64,000 nt of DNA from Sporobolomyces roseus (GCA_016617785.1 JADILM010000005.1:682001-746000), one strand, 5' to 3'. Counted from the first letter of the stretch, positions 1-14,477 are shown. Notes: a model not told the origin generated them from the sequence alone. Made by a program: numbers and translations.

Positions 1-165
1 GGAGGGGAAAGAAAGAGAGAGAGAGCTCGATTTTGCAGCTGTAGTCTGTCGGGAGCTGTGCGTGGAATCAAGGACGGTAGCAGACGCTTCGAAGAAGGGA
101 TCGACGTCGACGCGTGGTCTCTTCCCTTCCCTCTCCTCTACATTGAAACTTAGCTTCGGATTAGT

Positions 166-1809
166 ATGGTCACTGCTCTGCATTGCTTATCTTATGTATC
201 AGCAGTAGTCGGTTTGATCTTTGTTCTCCTCTCTCTCGGTGAGTTGCTCTCTTTCTCTCCACAAACAGACTCATCTGCGTCCGGCTAACTCTTTCGTACT
301 CGTTCACAGCTAGTGGTCTCCTGTATAGTGAGCTCTCCTCTATTCAAAACTCGAACGCGTGGGAATGACCTTTGTTTCGTCTGATCATAGTCGCAGAAGT
401 TATCGAAGAACATTCTGGGTTGGCCAAATCAATAGGGAAACGCTTGATCTACGTGAGTCTCATTTTATTCAACGTATCTCGTGGAAGGAATGCGGAGGAA
501 ATGGTCAAGAGCGAACCAAAAAAGACAGAATGGTCAAATTCGTCGATTTTGGTTTCGCAAAACTGACTTTCCTCCTCGACCTCGCTTTCTGCAGTGCATA
601 ATCCTCTTCTACGGAATCCTGTATTGGATCGACGATCTTCCGTTTCAACTCGTCGGAGTCGGAATTCTCGCACATCTGGTCTAGTGAGTGCTCGAAACTA
701 CACCTAGCAAGAATTCTCGCCTGATGTTGTACTTTCGACCCTTCACAGCCTGACAAACTTCAGACGATCGTGGCCTTCAATATCTCTCACCTCCCTCAGC
801 TTCATCTTCTCCTGCATCTTCGTCCTCCTTTCGCACTACCTTTCCTTCCGACATTTCTCCGCGAAACAATCTTCCTCAACTCATCACTACACCCGTTACA
901 ACGCTTACAATCACAGAAGAGGTGCATACGGAAAGAAACAAGATGAAGGGTTCTTGGAAGTTGCAACATTCTTCGCAGTTTGCGTTTGGCTCGTTCCTTT
1001 CTATCGTAAGCTCTCGAGCTCGGTGACCATTTCCCGTCCCAGAATTGACACTGTCCCTCTTCGCAGTCTTCTTGAGTCTGAGCGCCAACGACAACGTCCT
1101 CCCTTCAGCCGGCGAGACCCCGGCAGCCTCACGCCGAACTTCGACAGCAGCAGCTCCCAATTCTCCCGCTCAACCTCCTTCCCCCACCTTGAATCGCCAC
1201 ACTCGCCAACGTTCATCAATGATGAAATCCGCTCTCTCCTCCGCATTCTCCATCGTTCCTTCTGCCCTTCGCCCTTCTTCACTCTCTTCGAACCTCACAC
1301 CCGTTTCAACCGGAGGAGGCAAGTCGAGCCCAACTGTCGATCGAATGCTAAGATCTCCTTCACCTACCATCGGGTTCCAACCGTTCAGTTCAGGTAGAAG
1401 TGGAGGTGGACAATCGAACCAACGAGAAGGGTTACTAGTCAGTTCCACCTCGAGCCCAAAAAGTAGTTCATTCTTTTCGTCAGGTCAGAGCGGTCCTTGG
1501 TCTTCCCAACCACCTTCGCCATCACTCGGTACATTCCCGTCTTCTTCGAATTCAGCGGCGAGAGGGTTGGGGTTGGGAATGGGGAATGGAGCGACTTCAC
1601 CTGCGTTGAGGGCGATTCATCCACCTGGTATGCCACCGAGACGGCATACGACTGCTGGAGATGAGGGAAGCTTTGTGAGTGCGGCGGTGGGGTCGGAATC
1701 GGTTGGAATGGGATACTCGGCGAGCGCGATGGGGAGACCGCAGGGAGGTACGGGAGCGTTGGGGCCGATCAAGAGGAGAGGGACGGGCGAAGCTTCGAAC
1801 CTGAGATGA
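166..1809 (+). CDS. SVP26: Svp26/TEX261 family ER-Golgi membrane adaptor
   Basis: Six exons (166..238, 310..327, 391..452, 595..683, 749..1005, 1067..1809) join into an open frame of about 413 residues. The first ~180 residues match the Svp26/TEX261 family: an N-terminal hydrophobic segment ending in LASGLLY, the EVIEEHSG stretch, further membrane segments, and the diagnostic C-terminal block FLSLSANDNVLPS. Yeast Svp26 is an integral membrane cargo adaptor that loads mannosyltransferases into COPII vesicles. Yeast Svp26 ends soon after the LPS block, whereas this protein continues for roughly 230 Ser/Pro/Gly-rich, probably disordered residues. Exon 2 is only 18 nt. The start at 166 is chosen because it gives the hydrophobic N-terminus and splices in frame. 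Family call is firm; the tail's role is unknown. Confidence 0.88.
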
Positions 1810-1989
1810 TCAGTATAGCTTGAGTATGTCAATCTTATACTTATGTAATATGTTTATTTACGATATTTCGAAACTTGGGCAAGGTTACGCTTCTCTCTCT
1901 CTTTGGCGTTGTTCTTCGCCGTGTTCGAATACAGTCGCTCTGCCTAATACCAGCAGCACCGATCTGCTCGGTAGAATCCTCGCATTCCG

Positions 1990-2599
1990 GTCCAAAGCAG
2001 AGACCTCGGAAACAGAATCTCGTTTCTTCGCTAGGGATCGTTCTCATCGATGATTCCTCCCTACTACGCTGATTAGATGGAGAGTCAAATCGCTGAGTGT
2101 CCATTACGACTGTAAAGTGCTATCGACGACACGCGACAAAGGCTGGTTTGTTGTTTGTTGCGAAACTTCGACAAGAGTGATGAAAAGTGTGATCTCGTTC
2201 CGTCTGACTCGAGTCAAGCTGCAAGACGTCGCACCTCTTTCTGATAGCTATAATAAACTAGAAAGACGTTCAATCAAGAGAGCAGGTCGATCCTCTGCGA
2301 GACTGAACCAAAAAAGCTCGATCTCATTTTTCCCATCACACTTCATCGCAAGCCTTCATTCCTCGTTCTTTCCCGCCTCAACTTTGTCCCCCTCTCTCTC
2401 TCTCTCATTCGGAGCATCTCTTATCTACTAGAGATGGCTAGCAGTCTCTGTACAAAACCCGCTCTCTCTCCTCTCTTCCTTCCTTCTCTTCCTTCACTTT
2501 CACTTCTCTCGCTCCACCTCACTCTCTCCATCTTCACTTCACTCTCACTACTCTACACCGCTTCATCACACACTACTACACTACACCCCTCTTACAAGA
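1990..2599 (+). promoter_or_regulatory. Conserved promoter/leader, orphan family copy 1
   Basis: This block is clearly homologous to complement(15684..16262) and to 48775..49211, each directly in front of an orphan-family start codon. A shared 20-base core, CGTTCAATCAAGAGAGCAGG, sits at 2267..2286. A TATA-like TATAATAAA lies at 2249..2257, about 350 bases before the ATG, so the untranslated leader may be near 300 nt. The last 200 bases are strongly C/T-rich, as is common upstream of basidiomycete starts. A long upstream ATG at 2434 opens an 83-codon frame that overlaps the main start out of frame. Confidence 0.6.
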
Positions 2600-3392
2600 A
2601 TGTCGATCCTCGCTACTCTTCTCTCGAACTTCGCCGTCGCTACTGCCTTCCTCTTCGTCTGGGTGCAAGTCGTTCACGAGCATGAGACCGCATTGATCCG
2701 TCGAGCATACGTGGTACTCGAGCTCTCAACGATCCCACGACAGCGCAAGTCGAATTCGGACCGAGCTGTTCGTCCCCTTTCCTCCTGCCTCTCTCATCGA
2801 TTCCGAGACTGACGCATTTCGTTACAGGCCCCTGCCCTCATCTCCAAAGTGGTCAACACTCCCGCTCCAGCTTCGATTCACGACCGCTCGACCTACACCA
2901 CACCCTCTCCTCTTCGTCAACTTGCGTTCAAGTCGAAACCCTCCACCTCGTCTTCTTCCCGCTGCAAATCCCGAACGAGCGTCAAGCTTCTCTCTGCTCC
3001 AGTCGTTTGGAGAGGAATGCAAGATTTCAAGCCGATTGAGTCGAACAAGGGAATTATCGACTCTCGATCTCTCGCCGAAAACGAGCTCAAACAACGAGTG
3101 AGTCTCCTCTTTCTTTCTCACTCTCCGTGTGATTGGACAGTCTGCTGACGTTCGACTTCTACCTCTACAGCTCGCTGGATCTATCCAAACTCCCCTACTT
3201 TCCAAGCTATCTTCGGTCGTTTCAAACTACACTCGCCAAACGAAGGCCACCTCCTTCGAGCGATCTCTACCCTACTCTCCTCGACCGAGTCTCAAGAATG
3301 AGAAGATCAAGCCTGTTGTCAAAGCGGCTTTCGACTACGACGCAGCCTATACCCGATGCCTCGCTCACTTGCCTCGAATCAAGACGATTTAG
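2600..3392 (+). CDS. Orphan family protein, copy 1
   Basis: I do not recognise a known family. Exons 2600..2767, 2828..3097 and 3171..3392 are all phase 0 and give 219 residues. The structure is supported by two paralogues in this window with the same three-exon plan, the same GCT|GTTCGT first donor and related exon 2 content: ALISKVV...ASIHDRS here against SLISKIV...ASTHDRS in copy 2. Exon 2 ends in the motif GIIDSRSLAENELKQR, matched by GTIISILPTDDEIERR in copy 2 and GEIVSASLAKNELKAN in copy 3. The N-terminus is hydrophobic (ATLLSNFAVATAFLFVWVQVV) and might be a signal or anchor segment. The rest is basic and Ser/Pro-rich. No catalytic motif is visible. Confidence 0.5.
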
Positions 3393-3613
3393 CGCGAGAA
3401 TCCCGATCGTCCACTCTGTCTTGATGTTCCTCTTACTCTTACTATCGTGACCGTAGACGTCCTCCTCTCCTAGATACCTATTTGTTGTTGTATTCGAATC
3501 GAAACCTTTCCTATTCATCTCTGGCTCCCGTCGTCCGCTACCTCTCGAGTCCAAAGATCTCTCGAGTCTGGAGAGATACGATGCAGTATCGAGAGTAATC
3601 TATTCTATGACCT

Positions 3614-6421
<2,808 letters not shown>

Positions 6422-6931
6422 AAGGTTGATGGGTATCGTTCAAGGTCAACCTCCGAAAAAAAAATCGGAGAGTTCTCTCGCACTTTCTGTAGTAGATGAA
6501 ACGCTGTACTTGTTATCGTAAGCCAAGGAACACTATCTCAAAGGACTTTTTCCCGAGCGTGAAGAGCTGTGAAGCTGTTGCTCCCTCTCACTATGGCTCG
6601 CGAAAAATGAATGTTCAAAAACTGTTGCAGACGACTGAGGGCAGGCTTTGCGAAGTAGACGCTTGTCATTGACGACGAGGCGACGTCAGGACGAGTTGAA
6701 GAAGAGGGAATTGTCCATCTCCATCTGCGCACTCTCATCCCAACGGTTTTTTGCAAGGTATGGAAACAACGCTCTAGATGGCCGTAGACTCATCAGACTG
6801 GCCTGGAACCTATAGGGATCGTCAGCGAGGGTGCTCGAGGCGAAAGGACTACTCGGACGAGCGTCGAATCGTTATGTGGTCTATATACTTGCTAGACGCT
6901 CGGGCCGTCACGAAATCAGCTAGTCTGGTTC
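6422..6931. other. Intergenic: RIX7 promoter and tRNA-Lys upstream region
   Basis: This stretch lies between the RIX7 start and tRNA-Lys. I see no convincing coding frame or repeat. A poly-A run near 6455 lies close to the RIX7 start. Confidence 0.5.
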
Positions 6932-7004
6932 GCCCGGTTAGCTCAGTCGGCAGAGCACCAGACTCTTAATCTGGTGGTCGTGGGTTCGAGCCCCACATTG
7001 GGCG
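6932..7004 (+). tRNA. tRNA-Lys (CTT), intronless
   Basis: A full cloverleaf can be drawn by eye. The acceptor stem GCCCGGT pairs with ATTGGGC with two G-U pairs. The D arm is GCTC/GAGC, and the anticodon arm CCAGA/TCTGG carries CTCTTAA with anticodon CTT at 6965..6967. The T arm GTGGG/CCCAC has loop TTCGAGC, and the discriminator base is G. There is no intron. Confidence 0.96.
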
Positions 7005-7380
7005 ATCATCCTTTTGCTCCTCGTAGCGAGGTAGGTAGCGTTTGAGCTACTTTTCCCTTTTTGGCCTCGAATCACTCCTTCATTCTGGATCTGTCTCTCC
7101 CAACGATCGCAGCATGCACCAAAATAATAAGGAGTGCGTACGGAAGGGCTAGAGAGGTGATAGAGGTTCTCGAGGCTGTAGCGAAGCTGTTGCGAAGTTG
7201 AATTCGTCGGAAAAAGCGAGAATCCCTGCATTCTCGCCGATAGGAGGAGAGCGGAAGGTGCTGGAGAATGACATGGTTGATTGCATAGTAGAAGAGTTGT
7301 CGAGAATAGGTGATACAGATTTGGGTGAGGTAATAACGAAACGAAGAGGCGAAGTTGAATGAGGAGAAATGGGAAAAGGA
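7005..7380. other. Intergenic: tRNA-Lys to DNA polymerase X 3' end
   Basis: I found no gene-like frame here. It should contain the tRNA terminator region and the 3' UTR of the minus-strand polymerase gene. Confidence 0.4.
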
Positions 7381-9580
7381 TCAGAGTCGATGAAGCAAGT
7401 CGAGACCTCGAATGCCTGCGATAATGATAAGGTATCGACGTGAGCCTTCGGTTGATATAGACTCCTGAAAGGGAAGGAAGGGATTCGAGCGACTCACCAG
7501 CTTTTTCAAAGATCCCTTTCCAAACCGAAAACTCTCGCTCCTCAGGCTTGAGCTGTAGGAGAATCCCTTCGAATCAGCACACTCACTAGAGAGCGCTCAT
7601 AGCGATGAAAGACCTACGTAAGGGAATCCCAGCAATTCGAAGATCTCCTTTTCACTCTCGACGATCTTCATCGTTCCCGGTCTGAATCCATTCGGATTCT
7701 CGTCTTCCGCAGCGTACTATCACAATTACACGAGTACGATTAGCTTACAAGAACATTAGCGTGAGGAGGGGAAGAAGGATAGCTCACCTTTTCGCCCATT
7801 CCGAACTCGTTCAAACACCATCCCTTCTTCTTCGCGGTATGCCTCATAAGCTTCATCAAGAGAGCATCGCCGGTCGTGCCTAAAAGCATGTAGGGATAAG
7901 AGGGATAGGGAGCGAGTCGAACGTCGATTCGTCGATAGTGTCGATGTTCAGGCAACTTCATCAAACCCTGTGAAAGCACTAGATCAATTCTGAGCGAGAG
8001 TCGGAACGCGAAAGTAGGAGTTGAGTGCGTACAGCGTATTTCTTCGGACCCAGCATGAGTTGATTCTCCCGCTCGATCAACCCGTCCTCCTCGAGTTGTT
8101 GAACAATCTGATTAATGAAGACTTTCCCCGTATCCTCATCGTCCTTGTCGACAAAATCTCGGTGTCGTACAGCCAGGTCGATATCGGAGGAGAATCCGAC
8201 ACCTCGACGGTAGGAACCGAGGATCTCGCATTCGAATTGAGGGTCGATCTTCTTGATCGCATTTTCGAGTGCTGATTTGAGCTTCTCCATTTCTGCTCGG
8301 GGAATCAAACGATCAATATCCTGGATGACAGAGAGTAGACTATCAGTGCCCAGTTCGAATGATATGCGAATGATAGTTGAGCCAATCCGACATACCTCAC
8401 GATGGAGAAGCCCAATCTTTTGTGCTTTCGTCAACTTGATCTTGCCCTTCTTCTCAGCCTTGAGTAGATCTTCAGCATTCTTACATCCAGCCTCAACAAA
8501 GACTTTGGCTCGAGCAGGTCCGATCCTGTCGTGCAAACCCCAGTCAAAGCTATTTGGCAAGAGAGAGTGAGCGATGAACAAGACGTACGAGTGTAATGCA
8601 ACCAAGTTCAAAGTTGCCTTCTCCGTTTTAGTCAACGATTCGAGCTTCGAGACTTTCTTGTCGATCAATCGCTGCTCGATGGTCGTCCAAGCTCCAGTGA
8701 ATAGCTCGGGTAAAGCTTTATCGAGATCTCCGAAAGTAGCATGAGGGAGTTCTCCCTGATCGACACGGTGATAGAGAGAGTAGAGAGCTCGATGAGCATC
8801 CTTGAAGCCAACAGCGCCTGTGATATCCGAGACGTCCAGGCATCAGGTGAAGAAAACAACACGTCGATGCGAAGGACCTCGAGACTCACTCTTTGGTCTT
8901 GCACCTTTGATCAATTCGAGCAACTCCAAATCCCTGAAATCGTTCATGATCCTCTCCAAGTTAACTTTGGTATCAGCCGGAAACTTCGTCCTCAAAGTGT
9001 TCTTCCTCGCGGTCGTTTGCGTCGAATAAGCACGAGGGAAAGTTGGTGCTAATTTGATCGGAGTCGAGATCGAAGAGAACTGTCGAGCATGAAGAGGTTT
9101 CGAAGGATCCGTCGAGCGAAAGAAGCCATTGTATCTTCTTGTAGGAGGAGGTCGATAAGCCGGTGCTGAAGCTCGAGGAATCGCTCCTTTCCTCCCATCA
9201 CTCCCTCCCTCCTTCCTACGATATTCTTCGAATGGATCCCTTCGCCTTTCCTCCTCGACAACTTTAGCCGCCTGAACCGGTCCGACAACTTCTTCCCAAT
9301 TCCAAACCCCCTCCCTCCATCGTTTCGCAATCTCCTTCTCCTCCACATCCCGCTTATCCAATCGATCAACCCATCTCTCAAGTGCTCGTCGAGGAGTCAC
9401 TCGTTGAAGCTTGCAGAGTCGATACATGCCCGTCTGCGTTCGAGGGGGTCGTGGGATCCCTGTCATTCGTTGCATCGAGTGAAAGTAACCTAAAGGGAAT
9501 TCGGGAGGGAAGGGTTCTATGAGAGACGAAGTTGGGCGAGAGGATCGAGCGAATAGTCTGTGCAAGAATCGATTGAGCAT
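7381..9580 (-). CDS. Family-X (Pol beta-like) DNA polymerase, long N-terminus
   Basis: The C-terminal half has the family-X nucleotidyltransferase core. These are an IPRAEME element, the GSYRRG motif followed by SSDIDLAVRH (two catalytic Asp), the third Asp in RRIDVRLAPYP, then LLGTTGDALLMKLMR, LNEFGM and a final LLGFPYLKPEERE. These polymerases fill gaps in base-excision repair or end joining. Exon 1 (8890..9580) splices in frame to the SAVGFKDAHRALYSLYHRV exon at about 8836, and a 35-nt last exon (7381..7415) ends in HRL. The first ~190 residues resemble no polymerase domain I know. They start MLNRFLHRLFARSSRP, Arg-rich and without acidic residues, like a mitochondrial presequence. No BRCT domain is visible. 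An 8-kDa lyase domain is not obvious. I cannot exclude that exon 1 belongs to another gene. Confidence 0.75.
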
Positions 9581-9879
9581 GAGTCAGAGCAGTGGAGAGG
9601 AGAACAAGGAACTCACTTGAGCTGATGGATCTACTCCAGTATTCGGTGGGGATGAGAATGAGAAACTGAGTGAAACGTCAAGAGGGGAAATGAGGAAGAG
9701 AAAGGAGATGGAGGATCTGCCGTTTCGCGTTAAAAAGGAGGTCGAAGCGGGATGAGGGAGCTGAGAGCCGAAGAAAGGGAAATCAAAAATACTCGAGATG
9801 GAGGGAAGGGAGGCACTGAGCAGAATGAGAGGCGCCAATGACTCGGAGCGTTGCGAGTAGAGTCGAAATCGAGCGAAGC

Positions 9880-11152
9880 CTAATCCGAAATCGACTTCTT
9901 CGTTTCCCAAATCCTCTTTCTGCCCTCTCTACTGGTCCGATCTTCCTCTTGATCTGCTACCCAAGGTGGTCGATCATCTGCTGTAGCGAATCGCCAATTC
10001 GGACTTGGATTCTGCCCGAGTGTCGCAAAGGGGAAATCGAAATCTTGAACAAACTTGAGTTGCGTTGACGATTCTCCTAGCTTGACCTGTAGTCGAAGAG
10101 CTGTCAAACACTTCTATAGAGTGAATAGGACGAGTCTGAGCATACCTTCGAGTCTCGAGTGAAGATGCTCGGATATCGATCGAACACGAGATCTTTACAA
10201 CCCTCAATGATGGGTGTACTTCCCGTCTCGAGATACACTGTACATCCCGTCGAGTTATGCATTCGGAACTGTCCGAAGAAGCGCATGATGAAACCAGTCA
10301 GTTCTTCATCGGCGAACGAGTTTCACATCTAGATTCTCACGAACCTGATGACTTCCCAACACAATCCTTGAATCTTGACAATCGCTGACCATGACGCTCC
10401 CTTCGATGATCGGTAACAACACCGTACAATTTCGCAATCCCGATAAATACATTGTCGAGAACTTGATTTTCTCCTCATTACCCCCAGATTCGGCATCGGA
10501 TGAAGGCAGGAGGTCGACGAAGCAGTTGTTGAGGTCTTGTAGTAGTAGAGTCTCTTCTTGCGAGGTCGAAGGGGGAAGGGAGTCGACGGAGAGGTAGGTG
10601 TTTGAACGAGAGGAAAGAGTGAAAGGTGTCGAAGGTAGAGCAGCTGTCGAGCTTGCAGTAATACTACTTGCGGAGGGAGTTGTGGAGGACCGAGAGATTG
10701 GAGCTGGAGGAGCGGAGATAGCGGAAGAGGAAGATGCTGTCGTTCGCTTGAAACTGAATTTTGGTTTTCCTCCAGTCATGCCCTTTGCTTTTGCTGCTGC
10801 GATCGTTTCCCGTACACTCTTGAGCTCCTGTCAGTCGAAACACAGTCGCTTAGCAGACGTGCGACGGACGAGCGAGGGAGCTAAGGAAGACGGCAGGTAA
10901 CTGACCCTCTCGCATCTTCCTAATTCATAACTCGGTAACTCTCCCGCTCTTTCCGTCAGCTCACTACTCAACTCTTGTAGTAGCTCTGTTGCTTTCGTCG
11001 CATCGAAAGAGGGCGGTGCGACCGTAATTTGAAGCTCTGCGAGGAGAAACGACATTCGAGATCAGCGTTAGTCGACTGACATCGTATATTCGGTCTCACT
11101 CACCTCGTAGAGACTTTGTCCACCGTTCGATGAATATCAGAGGAGCTTCCAT
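9880..11152 (-). CDS. TBCC: Tubulin-binding cofactor C (TBCC/Cin2)
   Basis: TBCC is the GTPase-activating subunit of the tubulin-folding cofactor complex that releases native alpha/beta-tubulin. The C-CAP beta-helix is clear: NCTVLLPIIEGSVMVSDCQDS, then GSHQ|FRMHNSTGCTVYL across an intron, then PIIEGCKDLVF. The Q-x-R-x-H element containing the GAP arginine finger is intact. The N-terminal helical part (QELSSELTERAGELPSY, then SVRETIAAAKAKG) matches the spectrin-like region, followed by a Ser-rich linker. Exon 1 (11104..11152, start MEAPLIFIERW) joins exon 2 in frame. The last exon ends at the TAG at 9880 after an acidic/basic tail. Good family match with no odd features. Confidence 0.88.
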
Positions 11153-11811
11153 TGATTCTTGAAGGGGAGAGCAAACGAGGTGGGGTCGAGATCGACTCCT
11201 ATGAAGGTTCCACGATACTCAGCTATGCCTCGGTAGCTTGACTGATATTCTCAAGTATCGCTCACCTTGTTACGAGGCTAACAAGGTCTGAATGGATGAG
11301 ATCGCTTTGTTGAACGATGAGGTTTCGAGGATTGAAGCCAGGTCTAGGCAGCGAGTGGGCGGCTCGAAGACTTACCAGTAGAATACGCGTCTTGTTTTGG
11401 CGAGCAGTAGTGAGGGAAGTGAGAGGAAGCGTGAATGGCGAGAAACTAAAAAAAGTGAATTCTCGAATCTCGCAAGTTTCTCTTCGCCCAAATTGCGCTC
11501 AATCGCCTCGAGCTCTCGCAGGCCACTATCAGGTCAAAGTGAGGAGGCACCCTCCGAGCGATTGCACGAGCGTTAAACGAAGAGTTTGGGTTGCAAAAAG
11601 GTCTTTTATTGATTCCTCGTTCACACTTCGTCTCGAAGGAATCCCTCGTTGATCTACACTACCACTACCCCCAAAGAGAACGAAACAAAAGAAAGAAAGA
11701 CAATATATCGAAAGAAAGAATGAAGGAAGGGAACGAGAGAACGGCGTTGGTTTGAGTAGAAATGGTGGAGTTTTGAATGGGGCTTCCAAGAGAAGGGTTT
11801 GGTCTACTCTC
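11153..11811. other. Intergenic: TBCC promoter and NDUFA8 3' region
   Basis: This 659-base gap separates the TBCC start from the NDUFA8 stop, both on the minus strand. A plus-strand open frame of about 110 codons crosses 11317..11652 but shows no recognisable domain or splice context, so I treat it as chance. No repeat seen. Confidence 0.4.
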
Positions 11812-12915
11812 CTACTTTTGAATCGCACCGTAGATTGGCCAACTCTTTTCGTGAACTTGAGGTTGATCCGCTGGTGAGCCGGGAATATCTTTCTTGAGTT
11901 TCTGTGGGATGCGGAAATTCGCGATTGAGGGTGGGGAGTGTGAGGGGTTGAGCGAGTCCAGGTGGCAGAGGAAGTAGCGAGGCACGGTGAGAGGAGAGGG
12001 AAGGGTGAAGAAGAAATAGCGAAGGCAGAAGAGAGAAGGAAGGAGGTCTATCAGCTTCGATTCGCGCGAGAGGGGGAAAGCGAGAGAAAACGTACTAGTT
12101 TCTCAAACACGCAGTTGTTGAACACTCGTTCAGGCTTTCGGCAAAGGTAGTACTCCTGTTTGATTGGTTACGACCTCGTCAGTACTCGGGACAAGGGATT
12201 CGCAAGTTCTGAGAAAGGATGTCCAACGAACCTGATTGTTTCGCTCGAGGCATTGCCAGTGAGCGTCAAACTCCTTCAGACATGTTGATCGTACTTTCGA
12301 GATCCTGTCAACAAATGCTTCCAACTCATCAGTCACTATAAAGGGGAATAGGGAATGAAGAGAAAGCTAAGACTGACAGATCCTGCGCACACCGTGTAAC
12401 TTTCCTTCCCTCTTTCAAGCAGTGCGCTGGGTCCCGATTCTCTGATTTACAAAGCATGAAATCCTCTGCGGGTCGACAGCATCTCATAAGCTCCGTGTCT
12501 AGAGGACAAGAGGGCAAGAGAGAAGCGTACCGTTGTATGGTTTACAGTATTCCCCGATGAAATAGGAAGCTGATTTCAATGGAGCTGAAGTAACACCCAA
12601 CTCTTGTACTTCTGGTACTCCCGAAGGCATCGGTGTAGGGCTGTTTCAAGGTATTCCAAGATGAGCGAATTGAACTTGAATAAATCATGAAAGAGGAGAA
12701 GGGAGGACTGACTCGACATAATCCTTGACGGGGAATCTAGCGAGTGGGATCAAGAGCAAGTTTGAGAGAGGATTAGAGGAGGAGAGATCAGCGAATCGGG
12801 AAAGAGGAGAAGTGAGAGAAGAGAGGGGACTCACTTTGCTTCACGATGAGTAGCCTATACGATAGAGAGGAGGTTAGTATAGCTCTTGATAGATCTAGCT
12901 AGTCAAACTTACCAT
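11812..12915 (-). CDS. NDUFA8: Complex I subunit NDUFA8 (twin CX9C)
   Basis: Accessory subunit of mitochondrial NADH:ubiquinone oxidoreductase on the intermembrane-space side, imported by the Mia40 route. The cysteine pattern and flanks match the family: LGVTSAPLKSASYFIGEYC, then ELMRCCRPAEDFMLCKSENRDPAHCLKEGRKVTRCAQDL, then STCLKEFDAHWQCLERNNQ and EYYLCRKPERVFNNCVFEKL (quoted in parts), ending near GAIQK. Eight exons are needed. The first is just the start codon (12913..12915, ATG|GTAAGT), joined to 12854 (ATHREAK). The following FPVKDYV and DPTPMPSGVPEVQELG exons stay in frame. The 239-base spacer to CAF1 serves as a divergent promoter. A fungal complex I gene shows the species has a conventional respiratory chain. 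Confidence 0.9.
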
Positions 12916-13154
12916 TTTTGATAGTGAACGGGATGAGATGAAGTCTAACCACGAAACAACCTTTGGAATCGTCTCTCCTTCCTTCCTTACCCTTCACTCT
13001 GCTCTGATCCGACTAGCTATACCCAACTACACTCCTTTGATCAAGACCCAAGCAAACGCGACCAACTCCGAGTGAACTAGCCTTCTCCCCTCTCTCCTTC
13101 CCTCCCGCTTCTCCCCTTCTCCTCCCTCCTCTTCCCCTCGAACGACAGTTCAAG
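12916..13154. promoter_or_regulatory. Divergent promoter between NDUFA8 and CAF1
   Basis: The two genes start 239 bases apart on opposite strands, so their promoters must lie here. The CAF1-proximal half (13078..13140) is heavily C/T-rich. No specific factor site can be named. Confidence 0.5.
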
Positions 13155-14477
13155 ATGCAACAAACAAATCGAATCAAAGAAGTATGGGCCGAGAACCTGG
13201 AAGAAGAAATGAGTTACCTGAGAGCAGCAATTGACAAATATCCTTTCGTAGCCATGGTCAGTCTCCTCTCTCTCCACTTCTCTCCCTTGCACTCTACCGG
13301 TCACTGATACTGAGCGGGGTCCACGCAGGACACTGAATTCCCAGGAGTCGTAGCACGACCAATTGGTTCATTCCGAGGTTCCTCCGATTATCACTACCAA
13401 ACCCTTCGCTGCAACGTCGACCTCCTACGAATCATCCAATTAGGCATCACGTTGGCCGACGAGAATGGTGAACTCGCACCTGGAGTTTGTACTTGGCAAT
13501 TCAATTTCAGGTTCTCGATCAACGACGACATGTATGCTCCCGAATCGATTGAACTGTTGACCAAGAGTGGAATCAATTTCAAACGTCATGAGGAGTATGG
13601 GATTAGTGTAGAGAGCTTTGGGGAATTGTTGATTTCGAGTGGATTGGTATTGTTGGATGAAGTACAATGGGTTTCATTTCATTCGTGAGTGGTTTCGCTT
13701 CTCCTTCGACTCTTGAGACGACCGCTCAAGTCGATCTGACCGACCACCACACAGTGGCTACGATTTCGGATACCTCCTCAAGATTGTCTCATGTTCACCA
13801 CTTCCTCCGACCGAAACTGAATTCTTTGATTTACTGAGAATTTGGTTCCCATGTATCTGGGACATCAAGGTAGGTCTATGATCTTAATGATACGATAGAC
13901 ATCGGGCTGACGTATCACTGGGCTCATAACCTACAGTACCTGATGAAGAGTTGCAAGACGTTGAAAGGTGGATTACAAGAAGTTGCAGACGATCTCCAAG
14001 TAAAGCTCTCGTTCCCTTCTTTCCCTCTCCTGCACGATCGCTGACACTCCCTACGAGTATAGGTAGCACGGATAGGACCTCAACATCAAGCTGGTTCAGA
14101 TTCACTTCTCACTTCGTCAACATTCTTCAAAATGCGAGACAAATTCTTCGAGAACCAAATCGATTCGAAATTCATGGTACATCCTTCCCTTCTTCTCCTC
14201 CTCCCACATCCTTCCACTGACTCTCTCGCGCGCTCAAAAAAAGGGTGTTCTGTATGGTTTGAATTCATCGAATCAAAACCCTACGACGGGACCTAGGGAA
14301 TTCGCAGGAGCTGTTCATTACCCGATCAATCCGGAACAACAAGGACCGGGACAAGGAAGGGGAGGTCATGGGAGGTTCGAGAATAGTACACCTGTCATGT
14401 CGGCTATGCCGTTGAGGGAAGCGGTTAGCAGCGCTATCCAGATCATGAGTCCTAGTCCGAAAGTACAGGGTCGATGA
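13155..14477 (+). CDS. POP2: CCR4-NOT deadenylase Caf1/Pop2
   Basis: Six exons (13155..13256, 13329..13684, 13755..13869, 13937..13999, 14063..14176, 14244..14477) sum to 984 nt and encode 327 residues. The DEDD nuclease signature is complete: Asp and Glu in AMDTEFPGVV, Asp in HSGYDFGYLLK, and a last acidic residue with His in the GGLQEVADDLQVARIGPQHQAGSD stretch. The N-terminus (IKEVWAENLEEEM) and the Trp-rich NFRF region are typical. Caf1 shortens mRNA poly(A) tails within the CCR4-NOT complex. After the nuclease domain is a Gly/Pro/Gln-rich tail of about 70 residues, as in other basidiomycetes. Introns of 60-75 bases follow consensus. Confidence 0.96.

Noticed and set aside
359..756. Several overlapping open frames on both strands
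   Set aside because: They fall on introns and exons of the Svp26 gene; only the spliced frame gives a recognisable protein.
2117..2431. A 104-codon frame in the leader of orphan copy 1, with similar frames in leaders 2 and 3
   Set aside because: Similarity follows the DNA, but the frames have different ends and are broken by indels between copies, so they look like conserved leader DNA rather than a protein.
1990..2600. Leader repeat as an LTR or transposon end
   Set aside because: No terminal TG..CA borders, target-site duplications or retroelement coding sequence, and every copy sits directly in front of a similar gene; still open until copy number is known.
11317..11652. A 111-codon plus-strand frame between TBCC and NDUFA8
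   Set aside because: No domain, no splice context, and composition like surrounding spacer.
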